64,000 nt of DNA from Closterium sp. Naga37s-1 (Eukaryota > Streptophyta > Zygnematophyceae > Desmidiales > Closteriaceae), in assembly GCA_947471745.1 (NCBI GenBank), contig CANJKZ010000064.1:550001-614000 (forward strand). The letters run 5' to 3'. Below the pieces are notes generated by a model, which was not told the origin of the DNA, made no database searches, and saw only the letters and a list, made by a program, of their open reading frames with translations. The translations under genes and the position numbers were made by a program. Positions 45,931-56,100 of the stretch are shown piece by piece (position 1 is the first letter of the stretch; each line of letters begins with the position of its first letter).

Positions 45931-48900
45931 CTCCCCTTCACTGCTGCACGATCGACCAGGACCCATGTGTCGCGTGATTCTAGTGCCTTTAGCTCCGTGT
46001 CCATGGCAGCACGCCACTCCTTGGCGTGAGGACCGGTTAGAGCCTGACGAGGGTTCTTGGGTTCGACAGTGCGCGTGAGGGTAGTGACAGACGTGTGTAG
46101 GCCGAGAAGCTGCAGGCCGGACACATTGGTGGTGTCGCCGGTGGTGACCTCCACCACATCGTCATCGTCACTCTCATGGGCAGTTGCGGTAGTGCTGGGC
46201 TCGGGTCGGCGACGCGATGGTCCTGCGCGGGTGTGTCGTCGGTCATCATCGTCGTCGTCGTCGCGCGGGCGAGGCGGAACGCCGGGATGTTCGTCGGCGG
46301 GATCGCGGTCGAGTGCTGCCGCTGCTGCCTCGTCTTCTCGGGATGCGAAGCTACGGCCGCTTTTGACGTAGCCGCGTGCTTCGTTGCGACGTTCGTCGTC
46401 AATCCACTGCTGCAAGGTGAGTCGCTCATAGAAGAGAACATCACGAGCGGGGACGATCTGCTTGCTGTCAATTTCAAGAATGAGCCAGCCCTTGTACTCG
46501 TTACTGAGTCCCAGATGCACTCCCCAGCGCGCACGGTGAGTGAACTTGCCGATTGTCGCGGTCGTCGGCCGGTACTGCACCATACACCCCCAAACCCTCA
46601 TCATGGAGGGATCTCCCTTTGAGTCGGTCCACTTCATGTGTGGGGAAAGGTTGTTCCGGTTGGCCGTGGTGGAGAGAAGGTTGTGCAGGCGCACAGCGTG
46701 GTTCATGGCGTACGGCCAATATTTCTTGGGTCGGCCGGATTGGTTCATGAGGGCGCGCACTTTTGTCATGAGGGTGCGGTTAACCCTCTCTGCAACGCCT
46801 TGCTGGTGGTGAGCGTAGGGGAGAGAAACCTCATGCTTGATCCCCTTCTCCGTGAGAACACTCTCTAGCTCGTTGCTGCGGAACTCTTTGGCCCCGTCGC
46901 TCTGCAAGATTTTCAGCTTCCTCCCTGATTGTCGTTGTGCATGTGCGAGCCAGATGCGGAAGACCTCTGGAGCCTTTGAGCGAGCGTCGACGTTGGCGAT
47001 CCAAACGTGGCGTGAGTAGGCGTCCACGAAGGTGAGTGTGTATCTCTCGCTGTTGATGCCGTCGTAGGTGAGCACGATGAAGTCACTATACACCTTCTGC
47101 AGCTTCTTGTAGCGGTTGGTGCTTGGTTTCAGAGAGGGGTAGGCGCTGTGGGAGAGGGCAGCTGTGGGACAAACGGTGCAGGTAGTTGGGTGTGGCGTGT
47201 TGTGGGGTTCCGTGCCGTCGGGGCGCAGCAATGCTCCTGGGAAGAATACTTTGGCGCGGAGACAGTTGTTGAGTGTCTGGCGCGAGGGGTGACCGAGTCG
47301 CTGATGCCAGAGGTCATCTTCGGCGCGGATTCCGGAAGTGCGCATGTAACGAGCACGGTGTTCCGCCACTTCCGCTTCTGTTTCTTGCGGAATCTGGAGT
47401 GGAGGTTCTTCCTCTTCTTCTGCTTCGTTGTCCGGCTCCTCTGCTTCTGCTTTTGTTGCTGTCTCCCCTTCTGCAGGTGCCGTCGTGAGGTAGAGCGCAA
47501 GAAATTCGCGATCGGGGATGATGTTGAGCGGAGTCGTCGTGCCTTCGATAAGGCGGGCGAATGGATCTGGGCGGGAGATTGGACCAAGTGAGTCACGTGG
47601 GGGAGTTGGTGGCATGTTCCCCTCCTCAATCTCCGACCAGGAGCTGTTCCAGCGCCATGGTGGTGAGTGCGGTGATGATGGCAGGTTGCGCGGTGGGCGT
47701 CCTAGCGGAATGGGGACGCGTGGTGATCGTTCTCCGCGTTCTGCAGCTATTTCTCGCTCTATCTCCTCTTCTTCTTCTTTGGTGAGCGGAGCATCCGTGT
47801 ATTCGTCTTGTCCCCATCCTCCGGTATCGCCCCATCCGCCTGTTCGCACGGTGCCGGATGCGCCAGTTGCAGATCCCCATGTTGCGCCTTCCTCTGGTAT
47901 GTAGTCGTCGTCTCCCCATGCGCCACGTCTTGCTGACTCCTTGTCCCATCCGGCCGCTACGCGCTCCTCATAGAGTTTCTGCTTCTTTTCTGCCTTTGCC
48001 TTGTCTTCTTCTTCCTTGACGCTCGGCTCCTCTTTTGCGTCAGGATCTTTCCACCCTTTGTCGATCTCCTTGCAGTAGACGTCGCGGGTGTATGGGCGCG
48101 GGCGTCCTTCTTCATCGAAGGTTCCGATATTGGCTTCTAGGACCCATCGAAGGGTTTCTGCGCGGGGCGTTGGGCGCTCTTGCCGTCGTTGTCCAAGCCT
48201 TTCATTTTCTTTCCCGAATATGCGGTGAGTAGTGACAGCGAGTTCCATCTCGGTCATCCCAATGGGCTCTTCCTCAGCGCTTTCCGCCTCTTGGATTGCC
48301 GCGAGATCTCTTTCCACTTCTTCTGTGCGGCTTGCCGTGGGTGTATGACAGGTGGTGCAGAGGCCGGTGATGTCTGGCAGGTGCAGATTAATTTCACGGG
48401 GGTGCGGACTGCGGCGAATCCATGGCCGTCCGTCTGGGTGCTGCCACGGCTCCTTGTTCATGAACGGGAAGTCAAGGGGGACGAGGTCTACGAGCTCGTC
48501 TGATGAAGCTTGGCAGCTGGGTATGTCGAAATCTAGTACGTAGATGCCGTTGATTGAGCGAGCTCGTCCGAGATATTTGTGCGACTCGGGAGGGGTGTCC
48601 GGGGGAGCATAGGTGAGGATGAGGTCGCGTGTGTCCGGGTCCGTGGAGAGCATGACTCCGCAGTCTCGAAGTTGTCCTGCCGAGAGTAAGTTGAAGCGGA
48701 GGTCTGGTACGAAGAGCACATTGTTGAAGGAGATGTGGGTGTTGCTATCTCGTGCTTGTAGCACCACGATGCCTTGCGCGTTGGCGCGCAGTTGCTCGTT
48801 GTTGGCAACTGTGACGTAGGTAGCGGGGGCGCGGCTGATGTTCGAGACATATCGAACAGATCCCACCATGTGTTGGCCGCAACAGCTGTCCAGGTACCAG

Positions 48901-49526
48901 GTGTTGTAATTGTCGGTGTTGTTGTTGCGCAAAAGTAGCGCGAGTCGCGGAGTCACCAGTGTCGCCTTGAAGCGTCTGTGGAACGACGGGTCTTCGTCCT
49001 CCTTCCATCCCACAGGTACGAAGCGCTGATGCTCGTGAGGCGGGCTTTCCCGCAGCTGTATTGGCTGATGCCAATCTTGCTCGTCTTCGTCATAGCGGTA
49101 GTCGTGATCTTCCGTTAGGGGGTTGTTCCACGTTTCTTCAGGTTGAACGAGCCCGTCGCGTAGTTCGTCCTCTTCGTCTGGTTCAGCAGCGCGAGGGCGA
49201 CGCCTTGCCGCCATGTTTGCAATCACGTTTCTAGGAGCTCCTGTTTGAGGTCCTTGCGTCTGCTGTTGTTGGTGCTGTGTAGGGGGACGAGAGGTTTGAT
49301 GCTGGGGCTGAGAATGACGAGCGTCTTGTCGGCCGACCCAGTTGTTGTGGTGAGTGGAATTCGGGTGGCGATAGTTGGATCGGGATTTGCATCGATCTGT
49401 TGAATGTCCGAAGACTTTGCATATTTTGCAATATTGGCGCCTTGGTTGTCGTCGCTCTTCACGGTTGTCTGTGTAGAAGGCGAGGCGCTCTCGGCGCGGC
49501 GCGGAGCTTGTCCTGCTTGAGTCCAT
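45894..49526 (-). CDS. pol: Copia Gag C-terminus, protease, integrase and start of reverse transcriptase
   Basis: It is in the same frame as gag; the frame is open from just after the 49587 stop. Features in order: CCHC knuckle CKICKVFGHSTDRC; protease WYLDSCCGQHM (usual D-S-G-A changed to D-S-C-C); integrase zinc region WHQRLGHPS ... TCTVCP; integrase core with DFIVLTYDG, FVDAYSRHVW, LQSDGAKEF and HHQQGVAERVNRTL; then the reverse transcriptase beginning AKEWRAAMDTELKALESRDT. Copia coding ends at 45931. The last dozen codons to 45894 are LTR sequence of the nested element, with a chance stop. Confidence 0.92.
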   Translation of the reverse strand: MDSSRTSSAPRRERLAFYTDNREERRQPRRQYCKICKVFGHSTDRCKSRSNYRHPNSTHHNNWVGRQDARHSQPQHQTSRPPTQHQQQQTQGPQTGAPRNVIANMAARRRPRAAEPDEEDELRDGLVQPEETWNNPLTEDHDYRYDEDEQDWHQPIQLRESPPHEHQRFVPVGWKEDEDPSFHRRFKATLVTPRLALLLRNNNTDNYNTWYLDSCCGQHMVGSVRYVSNISRAPATYVTVANNEQLRANAQGIVVLQARDSNTHISFNNVLFVPDLRFNLLSAGQLRDCGVMLSTDPDTRDLILTYAPPDTPPESHKYLGRARSINGIYVLDFDIPSCQASSDELVDLVPLDFPFMNKEPWQHPDGRPWIRRSPHPREINLHLPDITGLCTTCHTPTASRTEEVERDLAAIQEAESAEEEPIGMTEMELAVTTHRIFGKENERLGQRRQERPTPRAETLRWVLEANIGTFDEEGRPRPYTRDVYCKEIDKGWKDPDAKEEPSVKEEEDKAKAEKKQKLYEERVAAGWDKESARRGAWGDDDYIPEEGATWGSATGASGTVRTGGWGDTGGWGQDEYTDAPLTKEEEEEIEREIAAERGERSPRVPIPLGRPPRNLPSSPHSPPWRWNSSWSEIEEGNMPPTPPRDSLGPISRPDPFARLIEGTTTPLNIIPDREFLALYLTTAPAEGETATKAEAEEPDNEAEEEEEPPLQIPQETEAEVAEHRARYMRTSGIRAEDDLWHQRLGHPSRQTLNNCLRAKVFFPGALLRPDGTEPHNTPHPTTCTVCPTAALSHSAYPSLKPSTNRYKKLQKVYSDFIVLTYDGINSERYTLTFVDAYSRHVWIANVDARSKAPEVFRIWLAHAQRQSGRKLKILQSDGAKEFRSNELESVLTEKGIKHEVSLPYAHHQQGVAERVNRTLMTKVRALMNQSGRPKKYWPYAMNHAVRLHNLLSTTANRNNLSPHMKWTDSKGDPSMMRVWGCMVQYRPTTATIGKFTHRARWGVHLGLSNEYKGWLILEIDSKQIVPARDVLFYERLTLQQWIDDERRNEARGYVKSGRSFASREDEAAAAALDRDPADEHPGVPPRPRDDDDDDDRRHTRAGPSRRRPEPSTTATAHESDDDDVVEVTTGDTTNVSGLQLLGLHTSVTTLTRTVEPKNPRQALTGPHAKEWRAAMDTELKALESRDTWVLVDRAAVKGSVESLEERRGMH

Positions 49527-49586
49527 GTCTTGCTGTTCAGTCAGGAGGGCGGCGCTTAGCGCGGCTTCAGAGATAATTCCACGTTG

Positions 49587-50417
49587 TCAGAGTAGCGCTT
49601 TGCAGGGCTTCCACTCTGGCCCGAGTCCTTGGAGGACGATATTAACGAAGATCTCCTCCGAAATTGCGCTTCCATGCTTCGTGATCTGGTCACGTATGTT
49701 CCGACAGCGGTTAATGTATGAGTTTGCTTTCTCCCCGTGCCCCATCTTGGTCTCCATGAGTTGCTGCAGGAGCCTGCTGGCGGTGACCGAATCCTTCGGC
49801 TGATATACCTCAACGAGGTGCTTCCAAGCTTCCAGGGCTGGAGCGGCGCTCTCTTTGTAGGAGCGAATGCTGAGTTGTTCCGCATGCGTCATATTGCGTA
49901 GCAGCACACTGTACGCCATGAGGGACTCGCTGTAGTACTGAGCCCTGGCGTCGTCGGTGTCTTCCACCGGTTTAGAGTAGGAGCCGTCGAAATAGTGGTA
50001 GATCTGCGCTGTTTGTAGGAGGAGCTCAAGCTCGAAACTCCAGGTGTAAAAGTCTTTGCCGTCAAACACGGCAGTAGTCTTGATTTTTGAAATGCTTAGA
50101 AAGCGTGCTTGCGCAGAGTTTATAACTTCATCACTTGGACGGGGGGCAATTGTTGTTGATTTGTCTGTGTCGAGGGAGAAGGTTTGCGAGGCGGTATCGC
50201 GGCTTTTCGTAGCCGGTTGTCCAGGTTGTGCTGGTTGGGAAGAGGTTCTTACATCGCCTTTGCGCAGTTCTTGGAGGTCTTTCTCCATAGTTGATAGTCG
50301 CGAAAACAACTGCTCGAGTGCGGCAGTGCTGATCGTGGTTGTCGCCTCATTTGTCGCAGCCGGGTTGGTTTGTCCTTCGGCCGTCAGATTCACTTGGCCT
50401 CTGGATCCTCCGGCCAT
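49587..50417 (-). CDS. gag: Copia Gag, N-terminal part ending at a premature TGA
   Basis: It starts MAGGSRGQVNLTAEG. It has a helical stretch ALEQLFSRLSTMEKDLQELR, then a copia-type Gag region (FLSISKIKTTAVFDGKDFYT, VEVYQPKDSVTASRLLQQL, INRCRNIRDQITKHG, NIVLQGLGPEWKPC). TGA at 49587-49589 follows LL. The same frame then runs open into the zinc knuckle, so this is probably a CGA to TGA change rather than a natural gag end, though read-through cannot be excluded. Confidence 0.88.
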   Translation of the reverse strand: MAGGSRGQVNLTAEGQTNPAATNEATTTISTAALEQLFSRLSTMEKDLQELRKGDVRTSSQPAQPGQPATKSRDTASQTFSLDTDKSTTIAPRPSDEVINSAQARFLSISKIKTTAVFDGKDFYTWSFELELLLQTAQIYHYFDGSYSKPVEDTDDARAQYYSESLMAYSVLLRNMTHAEQLSIRSYKESAAPALEAWKHLVEVYQPKDSVTASRLLQQLMETKMGHGEKANSYINRCRNIRDQITKHGSAISEEIFVNIVLQGLGPEWKPCKALL

Positions 50418-50511
50418 CTTGGTCTTGGAGCGTGTGCCGCTCGCCAGATCTTGATTCGGCGAATTTCACGGAAGTGAAGTTGCGAAGAATCTCTGAGTAG
50501 CTCTCATACCA

Positions 50512-50924
50512 TGTTATAATCCCAAGTGGGACTTAGCGAAGGATCGCTCAGGGTTGATCGCAGGGTAGTGTTGCAGCGGAAGTAGTAAACTCAGGTCAGA
50601 GTGAATGTAAATGACTGAGATTGATAATAGCATGCATACATTGAGTTTATATAGGAAATACAAAGGAATACGAAACGACCTAGACTAGCCATGTACTCTA
50701 AGGGGTACATTCCCTTATTACAGTGAAGTTGAAACCGTGCGGCGCGGGAACCCGTTTCAAACCTGTTCCCGCTCTTTTCACTTCGAATGTTTCTGCCTGC
50801 ATCGGTCTTGATCAGACGGTTACCAGTGTCGCTTCGACTCTTCTGACTCCTCGGCTTCATACACTTTAGAGTCGGCCCCTGTAGCATACAGGAATGCCTT
50901 CTCGTAAAGTTTCATATCGCAACA
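50512..50924 (-). repeat. 5' LTR of the copia element
   Basis: 413 bp with a TATA-like TTTATATAGG region. The primer-site-like TGGTATGAGAGC follows it on the minus strand, and CTATC lies to its right. Confidence 0.95.
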
Positions 50925-50929
50925 CTATC

Positions 50930-51697
50930 TACCATTTAATCATACAAGGAACTTATTGTCTGTTTGCATTTACTCACTTCTTTCACTGAAAACCCCTCTG
51001 ATAAACATATGGGATGTTATAGTTTGGGAAATGGAACTGTTTTTTATTGCACAATCATCAACTTGTTGATGGATTCGGAAGCACCGCGAAACCCAAAGTG
51101 CCTGTAACGAGAACTCGAAAGCGGGAATCCGATAAAGCCTGAAGCTTGTCCGTCATCCGACGAATCAGCAAACTGGATCCAGCCTCCAACTGACACCCCA
51201 AAATTCTCGGATCTTTTCCAGATCAAAGCACACTTTGCGGGTGATTCTACTCCATGGTCTAGTGCGTGAGGCGAACTGAGACTAGGAGAATCGCATACTT
51301 ATTTACAAAACTGAATCTTTTAGGTAGTACATGGCATGTTATTGTGGTGCGGTCGCAGCAGTAAATAGTTGGTAACTGGGGAGTACGTGGAGCGGAGTCG
51401 CGAATGCCCTCGTTTTTGGAGGCAGGCGCATCCGATGCCAGGCGAATGAATATCTGACCGCACGGCTCTTGGAACGTCTCACATACGCTGCCGGAGCGCG
51501 GTGCGTGCTTCGACCAGCTCTGCACACACCGTTCGCATGAACGGTCTTCCAGCCGTCCCATAACCACCGTCAGATAACCATCAATTCAATTTTCCTTTTT
51601 ACAAATCGATCTCGCCGATCCGCGCTAGCTTGCTCGAAACGCCGATCCGTTCCCCGCGTCATCGTCCGATCTACCAGTACCCTTCCCTCGAAGCGCC
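50930..51697. other. Upstream region of the P-type ATPase gene
   Basis: No coding signal was seen. It probably contains the promoter and 5' leader of the plus-strand ATPase. The left part is A/T-richer. Confidence 0.4.
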
Positions 51698-53116
51698 ATG
51701 GCGACGACTCGTTCCCGGGGGAGCGTGGAGCGGCGGAGAGCACTAGAACAGCCGGACCTGCAGGTGCTGCCGCCGCACGTATGGGCGACGCTAGGCGGGC
51801 TGGGAGTGGCGGCGACGGTGGGTCTGTTCGGCGTGCTGGGGCTGATCACGGAGTGGGAGGTGCCTGGCCTGCCGCACTTGTTCGTCGGCATGCTCGTCTT
51901 CGCGCTCGTGCTCTACCTGCTCATGCTGCCCATCTCGTGGTCGCAGTTACCGCGTAAGTGCTGCGCCTTCTCTCGCAAATTGGAGCGCACTACTTTTGGA
52001 GCGTCTGTAAAATGCTCGTCTTCGCGCTCGTGCTCTACCTGCTCATGCTGCCCATCTCGTGGTCGCAGCTACCGCGTGAGTAATCGCTCGTTTTCCCCTT
52101 CCCCCCTACCTTCCTCCCCTGCAACACATGCCGTCAACTCCATCTCGTTTGCGTCAACTCCTCTCTTCTCCGCGTACCCCGTTTTCTCCGTGAATCCTCA
52201 TTCCTTCCACTCCCTGTTATATTCCCCTTTCCGCTGCACCCCACCCTTCCCGCCGCCCGTGACCCTTTCCGCGCGCCCGCTCCCCTGCCAGAGTCGTGGA
52301 AGGCGCGGTTCAAGTGGAGGGCGCGCGCACGGCAGCAGCAACAGGACATGGACCCGCCCCCCTGGTCTCTCACAGCCGCCGCCGTGTGCAGGTGAGACAA
52401 GCCACACCGTGCGTGCCGTAGATCGCCGTGGGTCGCCGTAGGTCGCCGTATATCGCTGTAGGTTGCTGAATACAGGGCATGGAGTATGCTAGCAAGCCAA
52501 ATAAATCATCTGAGAGCAAACACGCTCGTGCTGTTCCGCGCCGTTCGGAGCACGAGCCACAAGTACTGCCATTTCCGGGAAAACGTTTTTTCAGAGTGTG
52601 CGTGCTGTTCACACATGAATGCACAAGCTTGGCGTAAAGTCAACCTGGTTTCCACCAGGAGCGGCGGATCACCCATGAATTCACGCCATGGCGCCTCCTT
52701 CCCATTGCGGCTCCTCCCATCCCATCCCATTCCATCCCATTCCATCCCATTCCATCCCATTCCATCGCATCCCATCCCATTCCATCCCATTCCATCCCAT
52801 TCCATCCCATCCCATCCCATCCCATCCCATCCCATCCCATCCCATCCGTCCCGTTCCCGTTTTCGTTCCCGATCCCCGCCGGCCAATCAGAGCGCTGCAC
52901 GTGGTGCGCGACGTGGGGCTGCACAAGGAGGTGGCGCAGGCGCGCCTGGCGCGGCACGGCGTGAACGAGATCGAATCGCTGCCCGTGCCCACCTTCCTCG
53001 CCTTCCTCATCCCCGCCGTCTACACCCCCACTAGAGTCAGTGCCCGCTCTCTCTCCCTTGCTCCCTTCTCCCCCGCTTCCGTCTCCCCAGCTCCCTTCTC
53101 CCCTGCTCCTTCTCCA

Positions 53117-53161
<45 letters not shown>

Positions 53162-56100
53162 ATGCTCTTTACAGCTCTCTGCGCATGGTTGGTGTGTTCT
53201 GAGTCAACTCATAGCACACCTCCCGCCCCCTCCCCTTCCCCCTTCCCTCTTCCCTCTTCCCCCTTCCCCCTTCCCCCTTTCCCCTTTCCCCTGTCCCCTG
53301 TCCCCTTTCCCCTTTCCCCTTCCCCCTTCCCCCTTTCCCCTTTCCCCTGTCCCCTTTCCCCTTTCCCCTTTCCCCTTTCCCCTTCCCCCATCCCCCTTCC
53401 CCCGTCCCCATTCCCAATTCCCCCTTCTCCGCCGCCAGCTTCTCTTGCTGATGCTGCTCGTGCTCTTCACAGCGCTCTGCGCATGGTCGGAGGCGCTAGT
53501 GGGAGTGGTGTGCGCGCTGCTGCTGCTGCTGCTCGACACGTTCGCGGAGTGGCTGGGGCGCAGGGGACTCGCGAGCGCGTGCCTTGCAGTGCCTCATGAC
53601 GCGCTCGTTCTCAGGGATGGCGTTGCTGTCACGCTGCCCAGACGGCTGCTCGTGCCAGGGGATATCGTGCTGCTGCGCCCCGGCATGGTGCGTGCATGGT
53701 TGCGGTTGAGATCGGTTTGAGAGGGTTTGAGGGGGGTTTGAGAAGGAAACACACACAGCCTTTCTGATAACCTCGTGAACTGAGGCGATTTTTTAGGCGC
53801 CTCTAAATTCATGCTGGGTGCATGGTTGCAGTTGAGAGCAGTTTGGGGGAGTTGAGGGGGGTTGGAGAAGCAAACACTCACAGCCTTGCTATTAACCTTC
53901 CTCTCCATCGCATTCTCAACCCCCAGTTACAAATCCATTTATTTATCCCCCATGCGCCGCCTCTGTTCCCCGCATCCCACCTGTACCCAGCTGAACTTCA
54001 TCGTTCCCTCTCCCCCTTTCTCCCACTCTCCCACTCTCCCACTCTCCACTCTCCCCCTTTCACCTTCTTCCCCTCCCTCCCCATCTCTACTGCCTCTTGC
54101 TCTCTCTCCACCCCTCGCCCTCTCCCTCTCCCCTCGGTCCTCTCCCCTCTCCCTCTCTCCCCATCCCCCCATCCCCCCTTCCCCTCTCCCCTCTGCCCCC
54201 CACCAGGAGGTACCAGCGGACGTGCGGCTACTGCACTGCAGCCTGCTGGAGATCGACGAGTCAGCCGTGTCAGGCGAGTGGGAGGCGGCGCCCTGCCCCA
54301 AGGACTCAGCAGCCATCATATCGGGTCGCACCACGGCCGTCGACTGCGCCAACATCGCCCTCGCAGGCACCATAGTCACCTGCGGGTACGGCTCTGGAGT
54401 CGTGTTCCGCACGGGGAAGAACACGGAGATTGGCAGGAAGATTGCAGCAGCTGCGAAGCACCACAGGAGCAGGCTGTTGGGTGGGGCCGGGGAGGTCTCC
54501 CCGCTGCTGTCGTTGCTGCGGGGTGCTGCGCGTTGGTCGACTCTTGTCGCGGTGTTTTTCACGCTGGTGGTGGCCGGGCTGGGTGTGTACCGGGCTGTAG
54601 ACTGGCAGACGATTCTCCTCACGTCCCTCGCGTTTTTCTTCGCCGCGCTGCCCGAGAACCTGCCCGCGATCTTCTACTCCACGCTGGGCGCGGGCAGCCA
54701 GCGGCTCGTGCAGAACGAGATATTTTTCAAGGAGCTCCGGGCAGTCGAAACCCTCTCATACGTCGACACGATCCTAACAGACAAATCCGGGTCCTTAACA
54801 GAAGAAAGGCTGGACCTCCAGGGGTTACTGGTGGCATCAACAGCCATAGGCGTGGAGGAACTGGCAGTTGCCACTCGGGAGATGCCCAAGAGCGGGCCGT
54901 TAGCAGCAGAGGGAGGGATGGAGGCTCTAGGGAAGCTTTTGGAGGCGTGGGTGTTTATGTCTGATATGGGGGATGATTTGTTGGCGGAGAATCTGGGGGG
55001 AAGCGGCGGGGGGAGGGGGATGGGCGGAGCTGGCGCGCAGAGGGGTGCGGAGAAGGGCGCGGGGCTGGGTGGGCGTGGGGATGCGTCGGGAGGAGTGGGG
55101 GAGGGAGCGGGAGGAGCAGGGGGACAGGTGGGGGGGAGGGCAGGGGAAGGGGAGGGGAGTGGGAGCGTGGAGGGTGCGAAGGTGAATGGGAAAGCCGGGG
55201 GGTCAGGGGGTGCGGAAGAGGGTACAGATGCTGAGTTTCTAGCAGCCATAGCGAAAGAAGCTAAGGAAGCGGGAGCAGGTGACGTGAGTGTGGATGTGCG
55301 AGCAGGAGTCGAGGAAGAGCAGAGCGAATCGCTCCTCGAATCTGGCCGGAAAGCCGGCGATCCTACCCCGGACGTCGCCGCGCGAGGCGGACACATGGAC
55401 GCTCTGGATTGGGCGATTCTGGGCGCGGTGGGCGGGCCGTCTGTGCTGACGAGCCTGCCGTATGAAGGGCTGGAAGGGGTGGAAGCAGAGGTGGCAGCGG
55501 TTACAGCAGCGACGGGGTCGGGGACGAGAGCAGCAGCAGCAAGCACCACCACCAAGGGGCTGCGGCCGCTGCATGACCTGCTGCGGCGGTGCTATGAGGC
55601 GAAGGCGGCTGCGAGGAGGCTGACGGATACGCCGTATGAGTCGAGTCTCAAGTGTGCTGTGCGCACGTATGCGGATGTGCGGACTGTGGTGGGCGGCGCC
55701 GGCGGCGTGGGGGTGACGAGAGGCAAGTCGGTGCAGAAGAAGCTGCTGGCGCTGGGGAAGAGGTGAGAGAGACGATGGCTGAGTGGCATTATTCTCACAT
55801 TGTGTTGCAGGTGTTTTTTTATGAGGTCTCAAGAAACACCAGGGCAGGCGGCGTGGGGGTGAGTGACGAGAGGGAAGTCGGTTCAGAAGAAGCTGCTGGC
55901 TCTGGGGAAGAGGTGAGCGGCTGTGTGGCAGGTTCACATGCTCACATGCTCACATGCCCACATGTTGGTTTGAAAGCAGGTACAGGGGACCGCTTTGCAG
56001 ACAGGTGAGTCAATGTCTTTTGAGACTTCTCAGAAGCCACCCTCTCCACCTTTCTCAGTGCATGTTGCTGAGTGTGCTTTCTGTCTCTCTCGCACCTCCC

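Larger units (their letters stand above)
42495..50924 (-). mobile_element. Ty1/copia LTR retrotransposon, recent, with a nested TRIM-like element
   Basis: Two 413-bp LTRs (5' 50512-50924, 3' 42495-42907 on the minus strand) begin TGTTGCGATATG and end in TAACA. They differ at five positions by my count. A perfect 5-bp duplication CTATC flanks the element (42490-42494, 50925-50929). TGGTATGAGAGC next to the 5' LTR is a tRNA-Met-type primer site, and AATGAAGGGGAG precedes the 3' LTR. Order: gag, zinc knuckle, protease, integrase, reverse transcriptase, RNase H, which is copia order. Without the insertion at 44361-45930 it would be about 6.9 kb. Two stops (49587 TGA, 44088-region TAG) plus the insertion break the reading frame. 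Confidence 0.96.

Noticed and set aside
52724-52848. Coding sequence across the CCATC/CCATT pentamer run
   Set aside because: All frames are open through the simple repeat, and the phase-consistent ATPase model places it in an intron.
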